This document shows, piece after piece, positions 35,311-46,330 of a stretch of 64,000 nt of DNA. Every line of letters begins with the position of its first letter. Position 1 is the stretch's first letter. The stretch is from positions 819,030,396-819,094,395 of the forward strand of contig NC_081414.1 in assembly GCF_030272615.1 (NCBI RefSeq), given 5' to 3'. A model generated the notes under the pieces. It saw only the letters and a list, made by a program, of their open reading frames with translations. It was not told where the DNA came from and did no database searches. Made by a program: the position numbers and the translations under genes. The stretch comes from Cryptomeria japonica (taxonomy: Eukaryota; Streptophyta; Pinopsida; Cupressales; Cupressaceae).

Positions 35311-36615
35311 ACATTCAATTAACCTAATTTAGAATGTGGATAGATTATGTAAAAAAATAAAAAATATTAATTTATATAAATAAATGCACTAGTTGGTCCT
35401 AGTGGCCGATACATGTCTACTTCTTTTATAATATTATTTGAATTGTAACTTAAAATAAAAAATCTTTTTTGTTGGATGTAAAAGAAAATAAAAATTGAAT
35501 TGTGTGGTCCTAAAAGTTGGTGGATTGATCATGTGTACTACAAGATGAATCTTGAGAGTTGTCAATTTAACATTCTACATGGATCTAGCATATAATGTGT
35601 GGGTTTGAACTAATTAATGGTGTAGTTGCATGACATGATTTATTGGTTCCCGATGTTTACTCAAGTGCATTAGTAGTAGAATATCTAGAAGATATTCCTA
35701 GATCACAAGGGTCATGTTCCCTTGGGTTGGCCTCTATCATTGAATTTTATTTATCATCGTGGAAATGGTTGAAGGAAAAACTCTTTAGTTATGCAAGCAT
35801 TGAAAAGTGATTTAATGGAGGATTATATTCTTTTAATGCTTCAAATTGAAGTGTTACTAGAATGATTATCTTCACAAAACATATAAATATTAATATGAAT
35901 TGTTTGGGAATTAATGTACATTAATTACATTTAGATATGAGGATATAATTGCTAGTTATACATTCAATTAACCTAATTTAGAATTTGGATAGATCATGTA
36001 ACAAAACTGAAATATATAAATCATAGAAATAAATGTACTTAGTTGGTCTAAGTGGCTCATAGATAGTTTTCTATGAGTTTCATCATATGATTTGAATTCT
36101 AACTTAGAATAAATAATCTTTTATTTGTTGGAAATAAAAAGATTCAATTGTGTTGGTCTTCAAATTTGGTGGATTGATCATGTGCTCTATGACATGAATC
36201 TTGAGTGTTGTTAGCCTAACATTCTACATAGATCTAACATGTAATGTGGGGATTTGAACTAACTAATAGTGTACTTATATGACATGATTTATTGATGCTT
36301 GATGTCTACTTGATTGCAAATATGAGCAACATTTAAAATATCTAGAAAAGATTCCTAGATCACAAGGGTCTTGTTCCCTTAATTCAACCCCTATGATCGG
36401 AGTATTTTTCTCACCGTGAAAATGATTGAAAAAAAAAATCTTTAGTCATGCAAATGTTGTAGAGTGATTTGATGGAGAATTAGGGTTCTTTATGCTTCAG
36501 ATTGAAGTGTTTCTAGAATGACTCTCTTCACAAAGAATATGAATCTTAGTATGAATCACTTGGGAATTACTACACATTAAATGCATTTAAATATGAAGAT
36601 ATAGTAATTAATTAT
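35311..36615. repeat. Direct tandem duplication, period 649 bp
   Basis: Two consecutive units start with ACATTCAATTAACCTAATTT at 35311 and 35960. They align along their whole length, with shared blocks such as GGTGGATTGATCATGTG, TGACATGATTTATTG and CCTAGATCACAAGGGTC. Substitutions and small indels are frequent, so the duplication is old. No open frame is conserved between the units. Confidence 0.85.
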
Positions 36616-37599
36616 ACTTGAATGTGTATGAAGTTAGTTCATAATGACTAGTGGAATAGGATAGAGCTAGCAAAATTTGAATTTTGATTTCTTGGAGTCA
36701 ACTTTGTATGGTATGGACTAGTCCTTCAAACAATGGACTTGATGTAAGGCATGAAAGTGAGGATATTAAAGTGATAAGTGGATGTATGAAAATATTTGCA
36801 CGAATGCATATTATAGATAATAATATATAAATAAAATAATATGATGTGAATAAAAATAGAAAATGATTAAAAGAATAAACTAAACTTTACATAAGAATAT
36901 AATGTTTATTAATACACAATTAAATAAAACTATTACATCAAAATAAACCTAAAAATAAAAAATAATTCAAATGAATATAAAAATTTCAATATATCGTAAT
37001 GAAATTATATGTTATACCTATGTAATAAAAATATAGATCCATTAGAACCTAGTGTGAAACTTGATAAAGGAACAACTAAATTACTTTGGAAATGGAGGAG
37101 AGAGCAAATATCAAAGGCTTCAACTCAAAAATCACTCAAGGTTCACAAAACTTCATATTGGCCCATTTAACAAGTCAATCTATCAACATATGTCTCATAA
37201 ATTCAAATTTGAAAATTTGATTATCCAGCAATGAAAATGACCTCATAAAACAAAAACTACAAGTTTCTTTTGAAAGTCTTTTAACTATCTTCCACAATTC
37301 ATGCAAGAATAGGGATTTTGATTCAAAGTGTTTGAGGAGGCTGGTCAAAGCCACCAATATAAATATAGCAACCAGCCTATTAAATACATTTTGTTCAAGT
37401 AAACGCATCCTTTCCCCCTGCACATAAACATTGATAACCTCAAAACTATACAAATAAGTGGTAAGCAAACACAATATTCTTGCAAGACTAAGATTGAAAC
37501 AAGGAATAAAACATATTTATAATAAACATGGTTCTTCATCTTGAGTTGTGAAGTTATTTACAATATTTATAATATTGATCTTCAAAGTTCAAATAAAAT
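36616..37599. other. No gene recognised
   Basis: AT-rich non-coding DNA downstream of the YABBY gene. The minus-strand frame at 37175-37474 has no family features. Confidence 0.4.
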
Positions 37600-38390
37600 C
37601 AAACCCAAACAAATCAAAACAACATAAAAAAACACTTTTACACACAAATAAATTATGGACTATTTTTGTAAAGATTTCTTACTGATCACATCAAGTCAAA
37701 TTATGATATTGCTATCAAGATTCAACTATGTAGTAGCTTCGAATCAAACTCATTGACCCATGTTTCATGAGAATTTCTTATATTAAGATTTTATAGTAGT
37801 AATAAATGGAAAGCATGCTATCTGATTGAGTGTAGCCCATTTTTTGTCACTATGAAAACAGTGGGTAGTTGGTGGGCTGCCAATTTATATTTTCTAAATA
37901 ATAGTGCTTACTTAAAATGTTGCTCTATATATATATAGTGTGATTTTATATCCATTATTATTTATTAAAAAAATGGGATGATTGATGAAAAAACAAACAC
38001 AACTTCAAAGTTGAAATAAAACCAAACTCAACAAAGCAATTAAAAAACACTTTCACACACAAATAAACAATTGACTATTTTTGTAAGGATTTCTTATATG
38101 AAGAATTTCTATTAGAAATAAATGGATGGCGGGCCATCTTTTATCACTTTGAAAACAATCTGTAGGTTTTTAAAAATAATAGTGCTTACTTAAAATGTTG
38201 TTCTGATTTTATATCCATTATTACTTTAAACAAAAAATGAGACGTGATAGAAAACGAACACAGCTTGAAATAATATCAAACACAACAAAACAATTAAAAA
38301 ACACTTACACAAATAAACAGCTGACTATTTTTGTAAGGATTTCTTATATTAAGAGTTTTTATTAGAAATAAATGGAAGGCAGACCAATCC
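37600..38390. repeat. Triplicated local repeat downstream of the YABBY gene
   Basis: The phrase GACTATTTTTGTAAGGATTT (with one change in the first copy) recurs near 37656, 38073 and 38322. Each is preceded by AAAAAACACTTNNACACA and followed by TTCTTATATTAAGA or a variant and AATAAATGGAAGGC or a variant. Spacing is about 415 and 250 bp. The function is unknown. Confidence 0.7.
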
Positions 38391-38703
38391 TTAGGTGAAT
38401 AGACAAGTGAACGTACTCGCGTTAGTCGCGTTTTACACTGTCGATTTTGCAATAAACGATTGTGATTGATTAACAGATCGCTATCACGATGATTTTATAT
38501 TCACCCACTCTTTTTCGAATATATGTACTATTATTCTCTTTTAAATAGAAAAGCGGATTCACTGGAAACGTTGCTATATATTATATAAACTTAATATAAA
38601 ATCATTATATACTGAAATCTTGAAAATGATTGTAAGGTATGCCACAGGTGGCCTGCTTGAATAAAAAACAACTGAAGATATTTAAAGAAGAAATACCTTG
38701 CAT

Positions 38704-40543
38704 TCAAGCTTGTTTGTTGCCATCCTGAGAGAGGTCAAAGTGCATGTAAGGAACAAGAGCCCACTGATAAGATAAAAGAAGGGAAGGTTATGAGAAATAA
38801 GTTATCAATCTTTTTTGAACCAAGACTAGCAGGGCTATCTTTATGTTAGTGTGTTGAGCTCACATTTTTGGAAGCTGTGCTGAAAGCTTTCTTGTGACTT
38901 ATATCAGGATTGGCAGCTTTAATCCTCTGAATCTCCTCTCTGCAAAATCATTACAAGAAGAGTTCTTCATTCAGATTAAGAAAATTGTGTCAGTACTAAG
39001 CCACAACATTATGTTATTGTCTTGTCTTATTCTATGGTAGTTTTTTAAAAGTTCAGAATTCTTGATAAATGAATAAAAAACAACATTGTTTTATTCTAGG
39101 GTAGTTTTAAAAAAAATAGAATTCTTGATTTTTTTCTTATCTAATAAAAACAACAAAATCATGATATTGTCTTGTCACTTTTTATGATAGATTTTATCGG
39201 GTAGCATAAACTACTTAGTACAGGCTCTCGTTGGGTTGGCAGCTCACGGACTTCATGCTCTTACTGAGCTGACAGCTGGCAGATCTGAATCTCCATAAAA
39301 AACAATAGCATTATGAAATCATTTGATTTTACTAAAAATCATTACAAAAATTACTTGATGAAGCGATTATAAACAGATGGCTCCCGTTGTCTTTTCTCTG
39401 GAACTGCATAACAAACAAAACAAAACCATAACTCTTATAACTTAGCATGGGAAAATCCTATAAACTATGTTATTCTTATATATTTGAATTACTGCTTTAC
39501 CAACCTTTGCAGGTACTCGTAGTTGATTCTCTTTTACTGTCGCTGTCTGAAGAGATCACCTCATGATTGCCAATTTCAGAGTAGTTGAAGTTCTGATTCG
39601 ATGATAAAACCATTTATAATGAAACATTTTTGGAGAGAATCATACAAACCAATATAATATTAATTTTTTTTGAAAGAGATTTTTTCCTATTTTTAGAGTT
39701 TTCTATCATTTTGATGATTGTTCACAGTATGATTCAAAACGTTGATACAAAAAACACACAATCAATTTTAAAACTGAATAGAAACCATAGTTGTTGAAAA
39801 AAAGCAGAATCTTAAAATATTTTCATGTTTTGTACCTTGTTTAGAAGTAGTTTGGTATTGGAAGTGGAAGTCTGGCCCAAAGTGAGAGGGGAAGCTTTCG
39901 CATTAACCCACAAGAGGCAAGTGCAATGCCCACACTGTATTGTCATCGCATTGAATAGATTCTCACAGGGAAGGTTCACCTGATTACAATTTGTGTTCTA
40001 ATTAATCCACTAGCACTACGAAATCTGTTTTGATCTGTTATGAAAAAATGGACAACCTTTGCCATTAATGGAATAAGAAGCTTTACTGCAATTACATCAT
40101 ATCCATTAGCATATAAAACTGTCAATAATCGAATATATCTATCAAACAGAATAGCAAAGTTACAATAAAATATATATAGATCTATATACAAGATTTTTCA
40201 TAATGTTTTCGATTAGATAAGGATAAATTTTGAAAAGACTCAAACCCTAATTCTAAGAAAAAGTTAAAGAAACATTACATATTGTTCAAACCTCCATAAA
40301 TGAAAAGAATTTGTAAATACAAATACCCAATTATATTAGCCACAGATCTAAAGGTTTAAATATACCAGTATATTGTTTCTCCTATGGCATAAGACACACC
40401 CAACATCCCTAGATCTGAATTCAATCACAAATAATCTATTGCAAAATTTAAGGGTTATTTCCTTTGATTTAACAGTATTTTACCCCCATAACAGCAGTGC
40501 AACTATCGCAACGAACGTAACATAAGTGATTCGATTCAGACAT
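38704..40543 (-). CDS. YABBY family transcription factor
   Basis: A six-exon gene read on the minus strand: 40543-40484, 39979-39836, 39592-39505, 39403-39355, 38939-38864 and 38763-38704. Every intron (504, 243, 101, 415 and 100 bp) is GT-AG. The joined frame of 477 bases has no interruption and gives 158 residues, a usual YABBY length. Cys12, 15, 36 and 39 form the C-x2-C-x20-C-x2-C zinc finger. A Ser/Asp/Thr-rich linker follows, then the YABBY domain at residues 99-148: [41 protein letters not shown], then WALVPYMHF. In the family this HMG-like domain binds DNA, and the factors act in the nucleus in lateral-organ development. The start is the first ATG before the zinc finger. The tail after Trp140 is unlike the usual WAHFPHIHFGL. 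The subfamily is not assigned. Confidence 0.9.
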
Positions 40544-41799
40544 GATCCTTGAGCAGCTACTTGTTTCCAATTTGTTTTTCTATGCCCTTGTAGTAAACGA
40601 TGGGAGATCTGAAGGTCTATTTTTTGCAGAAAGGGCTATAGGGAGATAGGAAAGAAGAAGAAGCCTTGTTGAAGAGTAGGCAAATGGGCATCATTGTTAA
40701 AGGGAAAGGCAACTATTGTGTTATGAGAACACTAGAAGATGTTTATCTGGTTATGGTCGTTTGAAAGAGACAGCTTACCATCATACGGAATTGGCATTGA
40801 ATTGTTGTTGTCACTACAAAAGTCACCTGCAAAAATTTATGGAGTTTTCGTAGCAGTCAGGTGGACATCGCAAGCAAAGTCTCTTTCACACTAAAGCTAT
40901 ACCTAATGTGCTGTCCCTTTCTAAACCCAACGTGGATCATTTTGTGACGTCTATTAATATTTGAAAGCACTTATTTAGTTTTTACTTAGACCTATATGTA
41001 TGTATTGATCATAGTTTTTGATCTTGATTAAGCAAGCAAGTATTTGATTTTGATTAAGTAAAAGTATTTTGAAAGGACTCAAATTTCTTTATAAGGAGCT
41101 TTTTTTTAATTATGTATTGATCATAGTTGTTGGAATGGATCTATTAAGAAATTCTTCTTCTTGAGGGTTTCATAACTCTCAATTCTATCAGGTGTGTTAA
41201 TAATAGATTGATCATTTCAAGTATTTGGAAGTTTGAAAAATACATCGACATATGAATCATCATAATGGAAAAATAAACAAGATTAACAAATCAATCTTCA
41301 GTACTAGAAAAAGAAAAAACTGGTCACAAAAAGGCAAATTTAACCTAAATAAAAAGGTTTATGTCAAGATAAACACAATTTTAAAATAAGGGTAAGGTTT
41401 CTAACAATAGCATTCCAAAATATGTCTTAGCCTTGAATTATAATGTTAAGGACATAGAAAATATAATTTTGGACTATGAAATAGAAAATCTCAATTTTTG
41501 AGTCAAAGATAATTTTTTGTTCTAAATATTTTTCAAATGGGCCCTACCATATTCCTTAGTTCCAGTAATGTTAATCTCTTTGAGCCCTACAATATTTAAA
41601 AAGTAGTCTCAATTAGCTTCCCAAATAAGATATTTTGTTGCCCCTCCCATAGTGGAAACATAAGAGCATCTATGATGCATAAGCGAGCTATAAGAAAGAT
41701 TTACATTTGCTGACCAATTTATGACATCATACTTAGACATCTTTGAGTAGATATAATCCAAAGCCAACATAGAGTGCCCATGTTTTTGAGTCGATTATG
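40544..41799. other. Upstream region of the YABBY gene
   Basis: Contains an exon-like 48-base segment on the minus strand at 40826-40779, with a TTTTTGCAG acceptor before it and a GTAAGC donor after it, which might be a 5' untranslated exon. A TATA-like TTATAAAG on the minus strand lies near 41092. Neither is proven. No other gene was seen. Confidence 0.35.
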
Positions 41800-42234
41800 T
41801 TAAGCTTATGGTAGATGGAAGTAAGATGTTTTTTTGGCTTGTGGACGCAAGTTACAATTTGCACACCATTTTTTGGTGGTTTATCTCATGTTTTCCTAAT
41901 TAGATGTGATGGTTTTATGTATTGCTTCCCCTATTTGTTGGGTTCTTGAGATGGATGTTAAATAGTGAGTTTTGTAGGCACTATTACGTTGCCATAGTTG
42001 ACCTATATCTCTTGTTATTGATTGGATTGTAAGCTTCATTATTGATAATATAATGGATTCATGCTTTGGAATATGAGTTTTTTCTCTTGATAGGGTTTTC
42101 CACACATAAACTTGTGTTATAGTATGATTTGTATTGTGTATTTTTTTTTAATAAAAAAAATTGTTTCATTTTGCACCTACCTCTACTCAAAGATTAGAAT
42201 GCAAAGTGTTCTTGCAATTTTTTTTCCTTTGATT
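41800..42234 (+). repeat. Possible 5' LTR remnant of a copia element
   Basis: Ends just before a primer site and has a phrase typical of copia LTR ends (GATAGGGTTTTCCACA near 42096). Its left end could not be fixed and no second LTR was found. Confidence 0.4.
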
Positions 42235-42960
42235 TGGTATCAAAGCTTGATCACCTTATATTCTATTTTAAGGATATGTTTTTTTTAAATCTTGTATTGA
42301 GTGAGAGCTTCTATATATTGTTACAATAAAAATGGGAAGCATGTCCAGGATACAAATAGAGAAGTTCTCAAGAACAAATTTTGAGTTTTGGGATCTCAAT
42401 ATAGAGGATATTATCATGGATAGGGATCTATAAATTGCAATGCATAGATCTAATTCTACTAATAAATCACAAGAAGACTAGGACAAAATGGATAGAAAAA
42501 CAAAGAGAATCTTCAACCTCCATTTCATAGACTTTATATATTATTGAATATATATGACATGAAGAATTTGAGAGATATTTACTAGGTTAAATCCCTAGTA
42601 AAAATACCTTCCTTGAGAAATTCAAATACCCTTAGCATGGAGGATGGTGGTTATATGGCCGAGAACTTGAATGATTTCAACATTATTGTTACCCAATTTC
42701 ACTCGATTGAAGTGATGATAAAGTCTAGGAGGATTATTCGATGACTTTGTTACATATTATGTGTTCAACTTTTGGGATCTCCTAGTGACGATAATAGAGA
42801 GTACTACCTCCAAATCCAAAATGGATAAGAAGGTTGTATTATTACTTTCAAAGGAGATGGGATTTTGTGAGAGATAAAAAAAAAGAGGCAATAAGAAGGA
42901 TAAGAAATAGCACAAGCCACTCTTAGCTAATGGTTACATGATACCCCAATCACAACAATG
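42235..42960 (+). pseudogene. Copia gag remnant with primer site
   Basis: TGGTATCAAAGC at 42235-42246 is a Met-tRNA-type primer site. From about 42331 a stop-rich frame reads MGSMSRIQIEKFSRTNFEFW, then LNIEDIIMDRDL and NSTNKSQED. This is the start of a copia gag (KFNGxNFxxWK, LxDxDLW, in the family). Later blocks (AENLNDFN near 42660) fit the same domain in shifted frames. The end, with KKRGNKKDKK-like residues near 42880, may be the pre-knuckle basic stretch. It is the nearest transposon upstream of the YABBY gene. Confidence 0.55.
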
Positions 42961-43484
42961 CAAAAGAAAACCAAGGGTTCCCCTTTTGTTGGAGATTAAG
43001 TTATAAAAAGTACACACATGGCAATGGTGACCTACCCATTACGCACCCAAAAACATCGATTAGACACCATTGAATAATAAATACAAATAATATATTTTAC
43101 TAAACAAAACATTTATTTTCTTTTTACATAAATGAGCTTATGATTCTTGATGGGTTGGATAACTATCCTTGTTTACTATTATAATTTTTTATTTCTTAGA
43201 TATTTCGGAAAGATATTTTTATCCTATGTTTAATACTTTGTATTAATATTTTAGTAAAATAATTAAATTTAAAGATGAATAACGTGTTGATACATGTTTA
43301 TTTATTAAGTCAATTTTTTTTTAGGATGTGATAGCATATTATGTTGTTTATAGTAATCTTAAAGAAAATAATATGGGAGCTAAGTTATACATATAACAAC
43401 TAAGAAAGACAACTCATATTGAAGGTTGTAGTATTCCTACTACTAAACAAGAAAACACAATCAAATATTATAGATGTTGATAAT
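42961..43484. other. No gene recognised
   Basis: AT-rich DNA between a copia remnant and the next LTR. Confidence 0.4.
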
Positions 43485-43556
43485 TGTTGGTGTGAAAGGG
43501 GTATTTTACCTAGCATTTTCTTCACCTAGTTCCTAATCACACGTGTTACTTAAGTT
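43485..43556 (+). repeat. 5' LTR of the old copia-type element, first piece
   Basis: TGTTGGTGTGAAAGGGG to ACTTAAGTT. Interrupted by the TRIM array; the last five bases AAGTT are the duplicated target. Confidence 0.65.
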
Positions 43557-45308
43557 TGTTATAAGGGCAAGTGCAAGATAATGAGTCACAAATTCGCGGA
43601 AGTCCATGCATTGGAAAACGCACTCTTATAAACGGGGGCCTGTTTTCAAAAAACGGGGGCCCGTTTATGCTTTGGGCTCCCAAGCCGAAAGGTAATGGGG
43701 GCCCGAAGCAAAAAAAAACAGGCCCCCGTTTTGTTCTAAAACGGGGGCCTGTTTTGTTTAAAAGCGGGCCCTTGTTTCTAAATGGCATTTTTCCTTTTTT
43801 TTCCACAAGCCGCGCTTGTTTGAAAACGGGGGCCCATTTTGTGGAAGTTGATTCCACAACCCGCCACTTGGCTCGGGATTAGGCCCGGGTTAGGCCTAGG
43901 ATGGCCACACCTGAGACATGGACCTACAAATTCAAATCTCCATGAATGAAAGCACAAATATGAACTTCAGAAATAGTTTACGCGCCTCTAATCAGAGAAT
44001 TTTTATACGAAATTAAAACCCATTTCAGATTATACTGTCTAGATTCTGAATATGTAAATTTATTTAAAAATTGATTATTTTAACTATTTTTCATTTAATT
44101 TATACTAAATCGGGTCCATAAATTTGAAATATTAACTAATTTTGTTAATTTAATAACTTTTTTATTTTAAAGAATTTTGGGAAAAAAATTATATGTCATC
44201 AATCTACACAAAATTCTTTTGTATTTAAAAAAAAAAAATTCAAAAAATGTTAAGTTTACATCAAATTATGTGGGTTGTACACGTCAAATTTTTAAAAAGA
44301 TAATTATGGCCATTAAAAAATTAATTAAAAAAAAAATATTAGAAAAAAAAATACAGAAAAATATGCTCATCAATATTTAGTGTGTTACAAACCATTTCCC
44401 AAAATGGTTTGAGAAAATAATTTTAATTGTGTCAAAAAGTGTGGGTCGTACACATGCATGGTATGGTCCTAAAACAGGCATTTTTAAAACATAGTTTTCA
44501 GAACTCCATTCAAAAAGTTATTTTTTATTATGTGGGTATTAAAATAAATTATATATTTGGAAAGTACACTCAAAGGGCTATCTTTTATATTACTAACTTT
44601 TTCCAAGATTCAATCTCTAAGTATTTCAAAATTTAAGCTCAAATGAGACAAAATCTGAAAATCAGGGAAAACACTTCCACTTTTTGGCCAAAAAGTGGAC
44701 TCATCTTCTTGCACTGAACCATAATTACAGTTGTTGTTGCACCAAAAGATCGACCTATTAATGCCTGATACAACCACTAGACTTATAGAATCCACAAGAG
44801 GTAGTTATGTCATGTCACAAACCCAAGCGCTACACTACATAACATAAGGAGACCAAGGGCACACACCTTGCAACAATCCCCCCTAGTGCAAGCAAGGGGG
44901 TTTGAACTTGTGACCTAGACTTTGATACCACTTGTTAGAAGTACGGTTGCCATTTCACCAAAAGATCAGCCTATTAATGCCCGATACAACCACTAGACTT
45001 ATAAAATCCACAAGAGGTAGTTAAGCCATGTCACAAGCCCAAGTGCTACACTACACAACACAAGGAGACCAAGGGCGCACCTTGCAACAATCCCCCCTCC
45101 CAGTGCATGCAAGGGAGTTTGAACTTATGACCTAGGCTTTGATACCACTTGTTATAAGTATTTTTGCCGTTGCACCAAAAGATTAACCTGTTAATGCCCA
45201 ATACAACCACTAGACTTATAGAATCCACAAGAAGTGGTTTATCCATGTCACAAACCTAAGTGTTGCGCTGCACAACACAAGGAGACCAAGGGCACACACC
45301 TTGCAACA
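43557..45308 (-). mobile_element. Tandem TRIM array, three LTRs and two interiors
   Basis: Read on the minus strand. LTRs of 157-159 bp begin TGTTGCAAGG and end in CTTATAACA or CTTCTAACA. They occupy 45308-45150, 45089-44933, and 44875-44725 plus 43564-43557. The two interiors (45149-45090 and 44932-44876) are only about 60 bases each. Each starts with a TGGTATCAAAG primer site and ends with a G-rich polypurine stretch. These are the features of terminal-repeat retrotransposons in miniature, which have no genes. The target duplication is AAGTT (43552-43556 and 45309-45313). A shared middle LTR points to recombination or template switching between copies. Confidence 0.8.
43565..44720. mobile_element. 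TIR element, copy 2, inside the TRIM LTR
   Basis: A 1156-bp relative of the element at 33237-34351. It begins GGGCAAGTGCAAGATAATGA, ends CTTCTTGCACTGAACC, and is flanked by ATAA (43561-43564 and 44721-44724). The uninterrupted TRIM LTR at 45150 reads TGTTATAAGTA, so the empty site is visible in the window. The left part has at least six AACGGGGGCC or GGCCCCCGTT motifs. The 22-base palindrome recurs at 44677-44698. No transposase frame is present. Confidence 0.8.
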
Positions 45309-45313
45309 AAGTT

Positions 45314-45642
45314 TACTTATGGTACACATATAGGTCCTAAGAATATTTCTAGAAGGCTTAGTTGTCATGTGATCTTATCATATCATATTTACTTCTTATT
45401 TCCTAGGATTAAGACACGTCATAATATTATGCCATCTTATGTTCACTTTGGCTTATATGACCAAGGGGTTTGATTTGTAAATTCAATCAATCTACTATAA
45501 TAAAACCTTTGCATCTTTTGATAGAATAAAATTATTCTCATAGTTGGTCTCTCTTGTTCTTTCATGAAGTGCCTAAGTCTTGGGTGGCTATAATCTTCAA
45601 CCAATCTTTCATGGTATACAAAATTATGTACTGACTCTTACA
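45314..45642 (+). repeat. 5' LTR of the old copia-type element, second piece
   Basis: Continues the LTR after the TRIM array, with TACTTATGGTACACATATAGG and, near the end, CTTGGGTGGCTA. The likely end is CTCTTACA, followed by TGGTATCAC at 45643, which resembles a primer site. Confidence 0.55.
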
Positions 45643-46330
45643 TGGTATCACAAATTGTTGTATTGCTTGTTGCTAGTCTTATTTTAAAGATATAGGTTGA
45701 AAATATTGATAGATCTTGAAAAGTTGAATATGTCATTCTCTTGCATTGAATGTTAATCTAGAGAATAAAAAAGGCCTTGACTGAAATACCAAATTTAAGA
45801 GCTTCTTCTTTGTGGATTTGTATTGTAGGTCAAAATTAGAGCTTGTTGGTGTAAATCAAATATCACCATTGGGTTTAGATGGTTTGATACAATTAGATTT
45901 TCCTTTTATTTCATCCAAATCGAACACTTGATGCTAAATCTATGGGGATTAGAAGGTAGGAGGTGGCTGCTAGATCAAGATGTAGCAACCATTATTTTAG
46001 CATTTTAGGTCAAAATAGACAATGACATCATGCTCAAAAGGCCCAAACTCCAAGGTCAATAGCTAATTAGTCAAAATCTTAGTACTTTCCCCAAGGCCTC
46101 ATAAAAATATTCCCCTCTTGGGCTATATATATGCATTTATTGTAGGTTTCTATCATCATTATGCAAGTTGGTGCAATTATTTGGTACAGTGAAAAATAAT
46201 TTTTTATTTTTTATAAATCTAAAAAATAAATATTCAAAAAATTAAAAAAATTGCAAATTATTTTCCTAGTCGTACCTTCTTATATAGGTATGGCGCCTAC
46301 ATTCTAACAGTAGGTGCCTACTGCAATGCT
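45643..46330. other. Leader of the old copia-type element, no gene
   Basis: Stop-rich DNA between a primer-like site and the next element. A patch of A/T runs lies near 46190-46250. Confidence 0.4.

Noticed and set aside
35311..38390. Possible CRISPR-like or satellite array
   Set aside because: Only two or three large diverged units are present, with no short regular repeats and spacers; this is local duplication in plant DNA.
44876..45149. tRNA-like B-box phrase (GTTTGAACTTGTGACC), possible SINE
   Set aside because: The adjacent TGGTATCAAAG primer site, G-rich tract and 158-bp flanking repeats with 5-bp duplication fit a TRIM better, and no A-box or poly-A tail was seen.
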